Shown: one piece after another, positions 7,982 to 16,366 of the stretch
Position numbering within the stretch: position 1 is the stretch's first letter
Layout of the letters: each line of letters begins with the position of its first letter
DNA from: Pigmentibacter ruber
Lineage (GTDB): Bacteria > Bdellovibrionota_B > Oligoflexia > Silvanigrellales > Silvanigrellaceae
Reading direction: 5' to 3'
Length of the DNA: 64,000 nt
Assembly (NCBI RefSeq): GCF_009792895.1
Contig: NZ_WSSC01000001.1
Span: forward strand, 1,116,001 to 1,180,000
Position numbers and translations under genes: made by a program
Notes under the pieces: model-generated
What the model was told of the DNA's origin: nothing
Seen by the model: the letters and a program-made list of their open reading frames with translations, nothing else
Database searches by the model: none

Positions 7982-8935
7982 TTATAATAAAGTAACAGAG
8001 TTTTTAATATTTTCAGGTAAAATAACATTGTATTTTTTTAATTCCAAAGAGTTTATATATATTTTGCTGCTAGGAGATATAAATTCTAATTCAGCTGGTT
8101 TTTTTCCTTCAGCAATAATTGATCTTAACAAAATTGCAGCTTGAATACCTGATTGTGTATAATCCACTCCAAATTGCATTAAAGGAGGGTTTTTTTCATT
8201 AGTACCTGTTGTTATTAAAGGAATATTTGCTTTGTCTGCTATTTGTCTGACGATGGGAAATGCTGAGGAAATTGTATTGTCAGTTGGGACTAAAATGGCT
8301 TGGGCATTTTGCGCTGCATTTTGCGCTGCAGCTGCAACGTCTGCTTGACTATTCGCTCCTACATCAAGAGCCTGAATATTATATTTAACTAATTCTTCCT
8401 TCATTTTTTTTACTTGTATCGTTGAGTTTGATTCGGCAGGATTGTATAAGATAGCTATTTTATTTAACTTTGGTAATAATGAACGTAAGATTTCTATTTG
8501 CTCAGCAATGTCTGCCATATCTGTAGCGCCTGTGATATTAGTATCCGGGGAATTTAAATTTAACCCCACCGGATCTGTTACAGCAGCAAAAATAATAGGT
8601 CTATCCTTTATTTCTGACTTCAGTGCCATTACAGATGGTGTAGCAATTGCATAAAAAGCTTTAATATTTTGATTGGCTTTGAAGCTTGAGGCAATTGCCT
8701 GTGCTTGAACAACAGACCCTTGTGCATTTTGCTCTAAAAATTTAACATTACTACCGAGTTCTTTTTTAATTTGTTCCATAAAACCAATTCGAGCTTCATC
8801 TAAAGCGGGAAATGAAGCAAATTGTAAAATTCCAATAGTTATTTCATCAGGATTTTGTTTAGCTCTATTTATAAGAACAGCAGTTAATAAAATGACTATT
8901 AATGAACTAATTAATATAATACTTTTTTTATTCAT
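7982..8935 (-). CDS. ABC importer substrate-binding protein 2, TrpX-like paralogue
   Basis: A second ABC_sub_bind (TrpX family) protein, 317 residues from the ATG at 8935, which has TTGGAG five bases upstream; an in-frame ATG at 8971 has no comparable ribosome site. It starts with an anchor/signal segment and shares ITIGILQFASFPALDEAR, NITGATDMAD, LYNPAESNS, ILVPTDNTISSAFPIV and MQFGVDYTQSG with the neighbour at 6722-7675. The difference in leader peptide (Tyr-rich here, Phe/Tyr-rich there) suggests the two proteins differ in preferred aromatic amino acid while sharing one permease and ATPase. That specificity is inference. Confidence 0.86.
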   Translation of the reverse strand: MNKKSIILISSLIVILLTAVLINRAKQNPDEITIGILQFASFPALDEARIGFMEQIKKELGSNVKFLEQNAQGSVVQAQAIASSFKANQNIKAFYAIATPSVMALKSEIKDRPIIFAAVTDPVGLNLNSPDTNITGATDMADIAEQIEILRSLLPKLNKIAILYNPAESNSTIQVKKMKEELVKYNIQALDVGANSQADVAAAAQNAAQNAQAILVPTDNTISSAFPIVRQIADKANIPLITTGTNEKNPPLMQFGVDYTQSGIQAAILLRSIIAEGKKPAELEFISPSSKIYINSLELKKYNVILPENIKNSVTLL

Positions 8936-9021
8936 TTGTACTCCAATATAAAATTTATATGAAAATTTCATTAAAATTTTAAGTTAATATTAAATTTTAA
9001 GCAATGAGAAAAGTTTAAGAA

Positions 9022-9123
9022 TCAATAGGCTTGATAATAGGAATAGTAAGATTTTGAAGTTAGTTTTGCTATTTTATTTTGTTTGAGTTTTATAACAATA
9101 TTTCGAAATAATTTTACTAGCAT
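9022..9123 (-). CDS. Tyr-rich leader peptide (33 residues)
   Basis: An ATG at 9123, preceded by CGGAG with six bases of spacing, opens a 33-codon frame ending in TGA at 9024-9022. Its C-terminus is SYYSYYQAY, five Tyr in the last eight residues. It sits between a good promoter (9219-9247) and the binding-protein gene starting at 8935, the same layout as the Phe/Tyr-rich ORF at 7760-7870. The two leaders align loosely at both ends (YYSYYQAY against FFTFYFAY), so they were probably duplicated with the binding-protein genes. The inferred role is tyrosine-dependent attenuation. A weak pairing between the region after its stop and the downstream start codon is possible, but less convincing than for the first leader. 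Confidence 0.65.
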   Translation of the reverse strand: MLVKLFRNIVIKLKQNKIAKLTSKSYYSYYQAY

Positions 9124-9218
9124 AACAGACTCCGAAAAATATCTAAATAAAGTAACTTAGCAACATTATTTAGAAGAAAAAATAAAAAACACAAAAGGTT
9201 TTTTACAAAAGCAATTTT

Positions 9219-9247
9219 AGTATATAGCTAAAAAGCTTTTTACGCAA
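9219..9247 (-). promoter_or_regulatory. Promoter of leader 2 / binding protein 2
   Basis: On the minus strand TTGCGT (9247-9242) and TATACT (9224-9219, five of six matches to TATAAT) are separated by exactly 17 bases. It lies immediately after the lexA-like gene (stop at 9276). The spacer holds AAAAAGCTTTTT, a small palindrome that could also help end lexA transcription. Confidence 0.55.
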
Positions 9248-9275
9248 CATGAAATCTAATTTAGAAAAGCAATCA

Positions 9276-10079
9276 TTAAAAAATATTTTTACGATACAAA
9301 GATCTCACAACACCAATAATTTTGTCATCAGAGTGAGTACCAAAAGGGATAGGAAGATATTCAGGATTCTCTGGAATTAAGATAGCATTAGGTAATGAAA
9401 GGTCTTTTTCATCAGAGTTTAATATAAGAGAAATATTTTTTTCATATTGAAAAGAGCCTTTTTTGGCAAATCTTTTAATTGTTGTTTCTGAAAAGCCTAA
9501 TGAAGCAACGACTATATCATTATCTTTTGCTTCTGAACCTAGTTCTACAAGAACGATATCCTTCGGCAACAGACCAGCAAAAACCATACTTAAACCTTCA
9601 ATTTCAAGTGCAAATAACTTATTTGCTTTATTTTTAGAGATGTTTGGAAAGGAAATGTATTCAGCCGAATTTTCAATAGCTTCGTGAGGAAAACCTGCTG
9701 CAACCCGACCTATTAAAGGTACTCTGATGGAATCTTCAAAACCTGGTAAGACTTGCGGCTGAGGAAGGTAAGAAGAGTTATGATAAGAGTGCTGATTCGT
9801 AGAGTATTTTTTTGCTGATATATTTTGGCTTTTAGAATAGTACTGGTAAAAGTACTCACTAACTTCTTTTGTAGGAACTATCTGTCTCGATTTTCCAGGT
9901 ACGTTGCTTAATAATAACCCTTTTTTTCTAAGGGCTGCGATAACATCTTGTGCGCTACCGATTGATTTCCAATTAAAGTAACTAGCGATTTCTCTGATAG
10001 TCGGAGGAGTACCGGTGCTATCCATATGGTTAAAAATATATTCCATTACTTTAAACTGTGCACTTGTTAACTCAACCAT
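9276..10079 (-). CDS. lexA: LexA-type self-cleaving SOS repressor
   Basis: A 267-residue repressor, longer than the usual ~200 residues. Residues 1-70 form a winged helix with TPPTIREIASYF and SAQDVIAALRKKG. A Ser/Tyr/Gln-rich linker of about 50 residues follows. The S24 peptidase part has the Ala-Gly cleavage site in GRVAAGFP (about residue 128), the catalytic Ser in GLSM (about 163) and the general-base Lys in TIKRF (about 202). All autocleavage residues are present, so it should respond to RecA. The start is supported by AGAGG six bases upstream. A perfect 11-bp inverted repeat at 10098-10125 in front of the gene is a likely autoregulatory operator. Confidence 0.85.
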   Translation of the reverse strand: MVELTSAQFKVMEYIFNHMDSTGTPPTIREIASYFNWKSIGSAQDVIAALRKKGLLLSNVPGKSRQIVPTKEVSEYFYQYYSKSQNISAKKYSTNQHSYHNSSYLPQPQVLPGFEDSIRVPLIGRVAAGFPHEAIENSAEYISFPNISKNKANKLFALEIEGLSMVFAGLLPKDIVLVELGSEAKDNDIVVASLGFSETTIKRFAKKGSFQYEKNISLILNSDEKDLSLPNAILIPENPEYLPIPFGTHSDDKIIGVVRSLYRKNIF

Positions 10080-10097
10080 AAGAAGCCTCTAAAGGAA

Positions 10098-10125
10098 AAG
10101 GTACCATACTTTTATATGGTACCTT
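10098..10125. promoter_or_regulatory. Inverted repeat, likely operator of the LexA-like gene
   Basis: AAGGTACCATA (10098-10108) and TATGGTACCTT (10115-10125) are perfect 11-bp arms around six bases. The repeat lies 19 bases before the lexA-like start codon. No U-run follows on the minus strand, so an operator is more likely than a terminator. It does not match the E. coli CTGT-N8-ACAG box. Confidence 0.6.
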
Positions 10126-10164
10126 ATAACTCTTTTTAAAAAAATAAGTCAATAGATTTTGATG

Positions 10165-11193
10165 CTACTTTAGAATATTGTTTTCTTTAAGCCAATCATG
10201 AATAAGTAGAACAATATTAGTAAACTCATTTTCTGAGTTTAATGTTACTATGACATCTTTTTTCTCTTTTGCGTTCCAGGTGAGCTGTCTTTTTGCATAT
10301 TGCCATGTGAGAGTTGATATACGCTCAAGCAATTCTGGGGGTGCTGAAAGAGAGTTAAATTTTTCTTTGAGAGGTTTTTTTTCAAGTATGAAATGAATGA
10401 CTTCTTGGTACCCAATAGCTCGCATAGAATTAAAATTTATAAGTTCTTCTCCATACTTATCTATTAGAGAAATGACTTCTTGAATCCAATTTTGAGCAAA
10501 TAATAGAGGTACTCTCTGTTTTATTTTTTCTTTTAAAATGGCCTCATTTGGTTCTAAATGAATGAGAAAAGAAGGAAATAAAGTACTTTGATCCCCTAAG
10601 TTTTGTGTTTTACTGCGCAATGAGGACATGGGTTTACCCAAAAGATAATAAAGTTCTAAGGCTCGTTCTATGCGTGTTTTGTCATTAGGATGCAGCTCAC
10701 TTGCCCGAATAGGATCAACTTTTGCAAGTTCTGCATGGCAATAATTCCATCCATTAGCTTCTGCCATTAGTCGAATTTTTTCTCTGATTTTTTCGTTTCT
10801 ACCTGGGAAATTGTCGAGGCCATGTAAAAATGCTCTCAAATATAATCCACTACCTCCCACACATAAAGGTATCTTTCCTTGTTTATACAAATCTTGGCAT
10901 TGAGTATGAATTAATTTTGCATAAAGATTTGCATCCATTGCAGCATGGGGAGGAAGCAAGTCAAGACAATAATATTTGTACTTTTTTTGTTCTTCAGCAG
11001 AAGGCTTAGCGGTACCAGCTGTCACTTCACTATAAATTTGAAAAGCATCAAGATTTACAATAGCAAATTCTACATTTTTTTCTTTATAATGATCATAAAT
11101 TCGATGGGCTAAAGCACTTTTTCCACTTGCAGTGGGTCCAACAATAATAACAGCCTTAAAATTAAGTTGTGAAGTTACGTTCTGAGAAACCAC
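10165..11193 (-). CDS. miaA: tRNA dimethylallyltransferase
   Basis: This enzyme adds the dimethylallyl group to A37 of tRNAs that read UNN codons. P-loop GPTASGKSALAHRI lies near residue 19; then LDAFQIYSEVTAGTAKPS (the substrate-contacting loop, where most homologues have DSxQxY), GGSGLYLRAFLHGL and DKTRIERALELY. The length of 342 is slightly above normal because of an N-terminal extension of about a dozen residues. The start at 11193 overlaps the mutL end by 19 bases. The mutL-miaA pairing is common in bacteria and supports the call. Confidence 0.95.
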   Translation of the reverse strand: MVSQNVTSQLNFKAVIIVGPTASGKSALAHRIYDHYKEKNVEFAIVNLDAFQIYSEVTAGTAKPSAEEQKKYKYYCLDLLPPHAAMDANLYAKLIHTQCQDLYKQGKIPLCVGGSGLYLRAFLHGLDNFPGRNEKIREKIRLMAEANGWNYCHAELAKVDPIRASELHPNDKTRIERALELYYLLGKPMSSLRSKTQNLGDQSTLFPSFLIHLEPNEAILKEKIKQRVPLLFAQNWIQEVISLIDKYGEELINFNSMRAIGYQEVIHFILEKKPLKEKFNSLSAPPELLERISTLTWQYAKRQLTWNAKEKKDVIVTLNSENEFTNIVLLIHDWLKENNILK

Positions 11194-13112
11194 GAAGATA
11201 CATCCTTGCTAGTAAATTTCCGAATAACAGGTCTGCCGTGTGGGCAATGGGAATAAAAATCTACATCACAAGCCCGTTGTAAAAGTCTTTGTACTAACTC
11301 AAAGTTCAAAGGATCTCCAGCACGAATTGCACTATGACAAGCCATAGTTGCAAATAAAAGATGAAAAACATCTTCATCTTTCAATTGGGACGGAATTAAA
11401 TTTAATTCTTCCTGAATTCCAATAGTAAATTTAGAAATTTTTTCAAAAATAGGATAAGTTTCACCTTGAGGTAAACCATGAACTGCAACTATTCTTGTTA
11501 TAATATCATCAAAAATATCTGGAATTTTTTGGATATTTAAAAAACTAGGAAAAGAATGTATTGCAATATGGCTATTTTTTAACTTCTCAATTTCAAATCC
11601 TAAAGACAATATTTTACTTTTATTTTCCATTATAATATCTGATAAAACTTCTTGTGATGGAATGATTATTGGGGCTAATAAATCTTGTCTTGGAGTTTTG
11701 CTTGCTTTATGATTTAATAAAATTTCCTCATATAAAATTCTTTCATGGAAAGCATGTTGATCGAGGAACCATAATTCTTTTTCAATTTCTAAAATAATAT
11801 AACAATTATCAAATTGGCCTAAATAATTTGCATATGCGAATGGATTAAATTTTTGATTATAATTATAAGACTTCAAACATTCTTCATATTTAGGAGTCTC
11901 AATAGGACTATCTTCAATTATTGTTGTTTTGTTTTCAAATTCAGGCATTTTTAATTTAGCTACTTCACTCCCTTTATTTTGCGAATAATAACTAGGTTTT
12001 AAGGTATTACTTCCAACAGATATTTGAGATTTTTTTTCTGAATTTGAAATTTTAAATAGCGACGAAAAATTATTTGAATTAATTGAACCTATATCTTTCT
12101 CTAAAGGTTTTTTTTCTTTAATCCCATGTTTCAATTGATCTTGTACTGCTATAGAAATAAATTCTTGAATAGCTAAAGAATCATAAAAACGAATTTCTGT
12201 TTTTGAGGGATGAACATTTACATCAATCCAACTTGGATCTACAGTAACAAAAACAATAGCAGGTGCTACTAAACCTTTTAGAAGTAATCCTTGATATCCT
12301 TGTAAAATTCCTGAGCGAATAACTTTATCCTTCACATATCTACCGTTCACAAAAGTTATAAAATGGCTTGGGACACTTTTTCCAAGTTCTGGTTTTCCAA
12401 CAAATCCTGTTATTTCAAATGAGCCTCTTTTAAATTCTAATTGAATAAAATTATTTTTTTCAACACCAATAATTTCAGAAAATCTTTCAAGTAGAGTTCT
12501 TTTTTGAATAAAATTTAAAACCTCTCTCCCATTATGCATTAATTTAAAAGCAACAGTTGGATTGCTAAAAGCCATTGCTGTTATGAAATCATGGATATGC
12601 GCAAATTCGGTTGCAGTAGATTTTAAAAACTTTAAACGTACTGGAACATTTTTAAATATTTCTTTTACTTGGACAATTGTTCCTTTTGTCATTGAAATAT
12701 TTTTTATGGAATTTTTCTCTCCGTAATTTACAATTAATTCTGAACCATATTCTTGCTCAGCAGTTTTAGAGCGAAGCGAAAAGTTTGATACAGAAGCTAT
12801 GCTTGGAAGTGCTTCACCGCGAAATCCAAAACTTGAAAGCTTTTCTAAATCTGAAAACTTATTTATTTTACTAGTAGCATGTCTTTCTAGTGCTAGTACT
12901 AATTGATTCGCAGGAATTCCCTTACCATCATCAGTAATTTTTATAAGTTGTTTTCCACCATCTAACAAATCAATTACAATATTTTTTGCTTGAGCATCAA
13001 TAGAATTCTCTACTAGTTCTTTAACTGCATTATAGGGGCGTTCTACAACTTCGCCTGCTTTTATTTGGTTTATTAAATGCTCTGGAAGTTTTTTAATAGT
13101 ATCAATATACAA
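11175..13112 (-). CDS. mutL: DNA mismatch repair protein MutL with endonuclease motif
   Basis: A 645-residue GHKL ATPase that couples mismatch recognition to strand incision. N-terminal ATPase motifs: IKAGEVVERP, KELVENSIDA, DDGKGI, ALERHATSKI and FGFRGEALPSI, followed by VNVHPSKTEIRF. The middle (about residues 330-430) is a poorly conserved linker. The C-terminal domain has DQHAFHERILYEE, matching the DQHA(X)2E(X)4E metal-binding endonuclease motif, plus ACHSAIRAGD and CPHGRP. It is therefore a nicking MutL as in organisms without MutH, unlike the E. coli protein. It overlaps miaA downstream. Confidence 0.96.
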   Translation of the reverse strand: MYIDTIKKLPEHLINQIKAGEVVERPYNAVKELVENSIDAQAKNIVIDLLDGGKQLIKITDDGKGIPANQLVLALERHATSKINKFSDLEKLSSFGFRGEALPSIASVSNFSLRSKTAEQEYGSELIVNYGEKNSIKNISMTKGTIVQVKEIFKNVPVRLKFLKSTATEFAHIHDFITAMAFSNPTVAFKLMHNGREVLNFIQKRTLLERFSEIIGVEKNNFIQLEFKRGSFEITGFVGKPELGKSVPSHFITFVNGRYVKDKVIRSGILQGYQGLLLKGLVAPAIVFVTVDPSWIDVNVHPSKTEIRFYDSLAIQEFISIAVQDQLKHGIKEKKPLEKDIGSINSNNFSSLFKISNSEKKSQISVGSNTLKPSYYSQNKGSEVAKLKMPEFENKTTIIEDSPIETPKYEECLKSYNYNQKFNPFAYANYLGQFDNCYIILEIEKELWFLDQHAFHERILYEEILLNHKASKTPRQDLLAPIIIPSQEVLSDIIMENKSKILSLGFEIEKLKNSHIAIHSFPSFLNIQKIPDIFDDIITRIVAVHGLPQGETYPIFEKISKFTIGIQEELNLIPSQLKDEDVFHLLFATMACHSAIRAGDPLNFELVQRLLQRACDVDFYSHCPHGRPVIRKFTSKDVSSWFLRT

Positions 13113-13155
13113 ACGTTATTCCTTTTTATTTTTAATTTTAGTTTTCAGAAGTAAA

Positions 13156-13851
13156 TTATTTATTTATTTCTTTCATTGCAGTTGCAAGTTTTTTTATTAT
13201 TTCAGGATCTGTTTGTTTACTAATTGAAAGATACCTATCTCCATTTATTTCTTTTACATGGAAAGATTTTTTTACTAAATAATTTAAATTTTCTTTTACA
13301 TTTTTCTTCCAAATAAATTCAATATTTTCTGCACAAATAGCAAAATCACATTTTTTGGCGATTAAAGCATGAATTGCTTCGTTTTGATCTGAAAATCTAA
13401 TTAAATTTGGGAAGTTTTTTTCCGTTAAATATTGATCTCTTATATCATTACGCACGACACATATGGAGTATTTTTTAGCTTCTTCAAGAGTTTTAATTTT
13501 AATAATATTTTCTGTTTTTTGATATAAATAGGTTTTTACATTAAATAAAACACCCACAAAGTTAAAATATTTTTCTCTTTCTGAGTTTTTAGCCATTGGA
13601 AAAACAAAATAATTTTTTTCTCGTTTTGCCATCTCATAACTTCTAGCCCACGGATAAACTTTTAAATTTTCTTTCAATTTAGCTTTTTTGAAAATTTTTC
13701 TTACTTTTTCTATTACTGGACCTTTTAATTGATCTCCATCAAGTTCGATAAGCCCCGGAAGCTCTTCTGTAAATCCAATTAATTCTTGTGCATAAATTAT
13801 TTTGTAACTTAGAAAATTTAAGATTACTGCAAACAAAACAAGTTTTTTCAT
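13156..13851 (-). CDS. Periplasmic solute-binding-like protein (SBP_bac_3 type)
   Basis: From the ATG at 13851 (GAGAG upstream) the protein has 231 residues and begins MKKLVLFAVILNFLSYKIIY, a signal peptide cleaved near AQE. An in-frame ATG at 13881 lacks a ribosome site. The body has the family-3 binding-protein outline: EELPGL near the start, VYPWARSYEMAKREKN, VGVLFNVKTYLYQK, TLEEAKKYSICVVRND and IHALIAKKCDFAICAEN. Such proteins bind polar amino acids or act as sensor-like orphans. No permease gene adjoins it, so the ligand is unknown. Confidence 0.75.
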   Translation of the reverse strand: MKKLVLFAVILNFLSYKIIYAQELIGFTEELPGLIELDGDQLKGPVIEKVRKIFKKAKLKENLKVYPWARSYEMAKREKNYFVFPMAKNSEREKYFNFVGVLFNVKTYLYQKTENIIKIKTLEEAKKYSICVVRNDIRDQYLTEKNFPNLIRFSDQNEAIHALIAKKCDFAICAENIEFIWKKNVKENLNYLVKKSFHVKEINGDRYLSISKQTDPEIIKKLATAMKEINK

Positions 13852-13920
13852 AAATTGCTCTCTTTTTATTCGTAAATCCAATTAGCATTAAGTTAAGATA
13901 GCACAGAAAAGTTAATAAAA

Positions 13921-14466
13921 CTAATGTGTTTGTTTGATATGTTTTTTTGACATAATATATTCACTAATTGCTAAGAAAACAGTGGAAGCTATAAATGTTA
14001 GGTGAATAATGATTTGCCATTTAATTTTTTCAATGTCAGAAACTGAAATATCTATAAAAGAACGCAATAAATGTATACTTGAAATTCCTATTAAAGAACT
14101 TGCTAATTTAACTTTAATTGTTCCTGGATCGATATGATCTAGCCAATCTGGTTTATCATCATGGTTTTCAACATTTAATTTGCTAACAAATGTTGCATAT
14201 CCGCCAATAATAACCATTGCAAGTAAATTTGCCACCATTGTGAAATCTACCAAAGAAAGAATACCAAGTAAGAGCTGAAGCTCAGTTGTAACTGTTGCTG
14301 AACCAATAATATGGACTAGTTCTTGAATAAATTTAATTGTATAAGCTATTTGTGCAATAATTAATCCAAAATAAAGTGGAGCTTGAAGCCATCTACTCGC
14401 AAAAATAATGTACTCTAAAGTTGTTTCAATTTTCAATTTTAAATTTTCTTTTTTTGGAGAAGACAT
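13921..14466 (-). CDS. YqhA/UPF0114-family inner-membrane protein
   Basis: A 181-residue protein with about four hydrophobic segments (roughly residues 28-50, 62-88, 110-132 and 145-168). ETTLEYIIFASRWLQAPLYF at residues 12-31 and the WLDHIDPGTIKVKLASSLIG segment match the UPF0114 (YqhA) family. Its function is not established. AAGGA lies upstream of the ATG at 14466. It sits between a periplasmic binding protein and hemB on the same strand, without obvious coupling. Confidence 0.8.
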   Translation of the reverse strand: MSSPKKENLKLKIETTLEYIIFASRWLQAPLYFGLIIAQIAYTIKFIQELVHIIGSATVTTELQLLLGILSLVDFTMVANLLAMVIIGGYATFVSKLNVENHDDKPDWLDHIDPGTIKVKLASSLIGISSIHLLRSFIDISVSDIEKIKWQIIIHLTFIASTVFLAISEYIMSKKHIKQTH

Positions 14467-14495
14467 AGGAATTCCTTCTAAAAAATTTAATTAAA

Positions 14496-15509
14496 TTATA
14501 GAATATTTTGACAAATCCACTTTGCATAATAAGTAACAATCAAATTTGCACCAGCACGCTTCATAGCAAGCATAGTTTCATAGACTGCTGATTTTTCATC
14601 TATCAAATTATGGGAAGCTGCAAGTTTTAACAGAGAGTATTCACCACTTACTTGATAAATTGCTACAGGTACATCAACTTGTTGTTTTATTTTTGTAAGA
14701 ATATCTAAATAAGGCAAGCCAGGTTTTACCATTATAATATCCGCACCTTCTTCTATATCTAATTTCGCTTCTTTAATTGCTTCAAGACAATTAGCTGGGT
14801 TTAATTGATAAGTTTTTTTATCCAATCCTCTTGCACCAGAAGCGACAGCCTCTCTAAAAGGACCATAAAATGCCGAAGCATATTTTGCACTATATGCAAG
14901 AATACTTGTATTAATGAAGCCTTCTTTGTCTAATGCATGTCGGATAGCTGCAATACGTCCATCCATCATATCGCTTGGACATACGAAATCAACTCCGGCT
15001 GCTGCGTAAGATAACGCTTGTTTACATAAAACATCTACAGTTTCATCATTTAAAACATAATTATTTTGATCAGTAATTCCATCATGACCATGTGTAGTAA
15101 AAGGATCTAAAGCAATATCAGCAAAAATTACTAAATTTGGGAATTGTTCCTTTATTTTTCTTATTGTATTTTGCATTAATCCATTACTATTATATGATTC
15201 TTTACCTTGCAAATCCTTTTTGTTTTTATCTATGACAGGAAATAGCATGATCCCTTTAATTCCTAATTGATTTATTTCTTCAATTTCAGATAGGATATCT
15301 TGATAAGGAATTCTAGAAATTCCAGGTAAACTTTGAATTTCAAATTTTGTTGTGCCTGGTTCAGAAACGAAAATAGGGTAAATTAAATCTTTTTTAGTTA
15401 ATGTATTTTCTTCAACAAGATCTCTAATTTGTTGATTGAGTCTTAATCTACGTGGGCGAATTTGAGTATGCCCAATTTGTAAATCTTTTATACTTTGATA
15501 GCTAGACAT
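14496..15509 (-). CDS. hemB: Delta-aminolevulinic acid dehydratase (porphobilinogen synthase)
   Basis: Joins two 5-aminolevulinate molecules into porphobilinogen for haem. The ATG at 15509 has GGAG five bases upstream and is preferred to the one at 15530; length 337. Visible are RPRRLR, FPVIDKNKK, PSDMMDGRI, the Lys in AYSAKYASAFYGPFREA and the Schiff-base Lys in IIMVKPGLPYLD. The metal site reads ADIALDPFTTHGHDG. Asp replaces the Cys of zinc enzymes, which suggests a magnesium/potassium-type enzyme. With hemH at 26214 it shows that this organism makes haem. It is divergent from clpP. Confidence 0.95.
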   Translation of the reverse strand: MSSYQSIKDLQIGHTQIRPRRLRLNQQIRDLVEENTLTKKDLIYPIFVSEPGTTKFEIQSLPGISRIPYQDILSEIEEINQLGIKGIMLFPVIDKNKKDLQGKESYNSNGLMQNTIRKIKEQFPNLVIFADIALDPFTTHGHDGITDQNNYVLNDETVDVLCKQALSYAAAGVDFVCPSDMMDGRIAAIRHALDKEGFINTSILAYSAKYASAFYGPFREAVASGARGLDKKTYQLNPANCLEAIKEAKLDIEEGADIIMVKPGLPYLDILTKIKQQVDVPVAIYQVSGEYSLLKLAASHNLIDEKSAVYETMLAMKRAGANLIVTYYAKWICQNIL

Positions 15510-15649
15510 TTTTGCTCCAATTGATTGCATTTGATGTCAAAGATTACTTCTCCATTGCTGAATTCGGGGAAGCAAGCTAAGTATCATCATTACAAGTTTA
15601 TGAAGCAAGTCTTTTAGACTTCTTTCAGTAAGTTTTTTTTCTATCAACT

Positions 15650-15678
15650 TTGCAGTAAAAGATTCTCTAGGTTATATT
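15650..15678 (+). promoter_or_regulatory. Promoter of clpP-clpX
   Basis: TTGCAG (15650-15655), 17 bases, then TATATT (15673-15678), about 60 bases before the clpP start. It is a housekeeping-type promoter; no obvious heat-shock sigma motif was recognised. Confidence 0.5.
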
Positions 15679-15739
15679 TACAATTGCTTAGTGAGATTTA
15701 ACATTTGATTGATCACTGAAAGTCCTTTGGAGAAGATGT

Positions 15740-16348
15740 ATGCCACTTGTCCCTATCGTTGTTGAACAAACCAATCGTGGAGAACGCTCCTATGATGTAT
15801 GGTCCCGCTTATTAAAAGACCGTATTGTTTTTTTAGGTACTCCTGTTTATGATGAAGTTGCTAATTTAATTGTTGCTCAGCTCCTTTTTTTAGAGTCACA
15901 GGATCCTGAAAAGGATATTAGTTTTTACATCAACAGTCCTGGTGGTAGTGTTACTGCTGGTCTAGCCATTTATGATGCCATGCAAGTTATTAGACCACAA
16001 GTTAGAACTTTTTGTGTAGGGCAGTGTGCTAGTATGGGGGCGTTGTTGCTAGCTGCTGGAGCTAAAGGAAAAAGATATGCTCTACCAAATAGTAGAGTTA
16101 TGATTCACCAGCCACACGGTGGGGCTGGTGGACAAGCCACAGATATTGAAATTCAAGCGAAAGAAATTATTTCTTTAAAGAAACGCTTAAATCAAATTTT
16201 AGCAGCTCATACAGGTAAAAAGGTATCTGAAATAGAAGCGGACGCGGATAGAGATTTTTTTATGTCTGCCAGTGAAGCTAAGGAATATGGTTTAGTTGAC
16301 GATATTTTATTGCCTAGATCTGACAGGATTGCTTTTACAGGCCTTTAA
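15740..16348 (+). CDS. clpP: ATP-dependent Clp protease proteolytic subunit
   Basis: A 202-residue serine protease that forms the double-heptamer chamber. The catalytic Ser is in [11 protein letters not shown] (about residue 98), His in [10 protein letters not shown] (about 123) and Asp in the [22 protein letters not shown] region (about 172). The start follows GGAG at 15730-15733. The N-terminus [19 protein letters not shown] is the usual mature end plus a few residues. clpX follows after 18 bases, then lon, giving a proteolysis cluster. Confidence 0.97.
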   Translation: MPLVPIVVEQTNRGERSYDVWSRLLKDRIVFLGTPVYDEVANLIVAQLLFLESQDPEKDISFYINSPGGSVTAGLAIYDAMQVIRPQVRTFCVGQCASMGALLLAAGAKGKRYALPNSRVMIHQPHGGAGGQATDIEIQAKEIISLKKRLNQILAAHTGKKVSEIEADADRDFFMSASEAKEYGLVDDILLPRSDRIAFTGL

Positions 16349-16366
16349 TAAAGGTAGTTAATTTAT

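Noticed and set aside
10098-10125. The GGTACC palindrome as a terminator of miaA
   Set aside because: On the minus strand it is followed by CTTTTCCTTTAG, not a clean U-run, and it sits at the usual operator distance from the lexA-like start.
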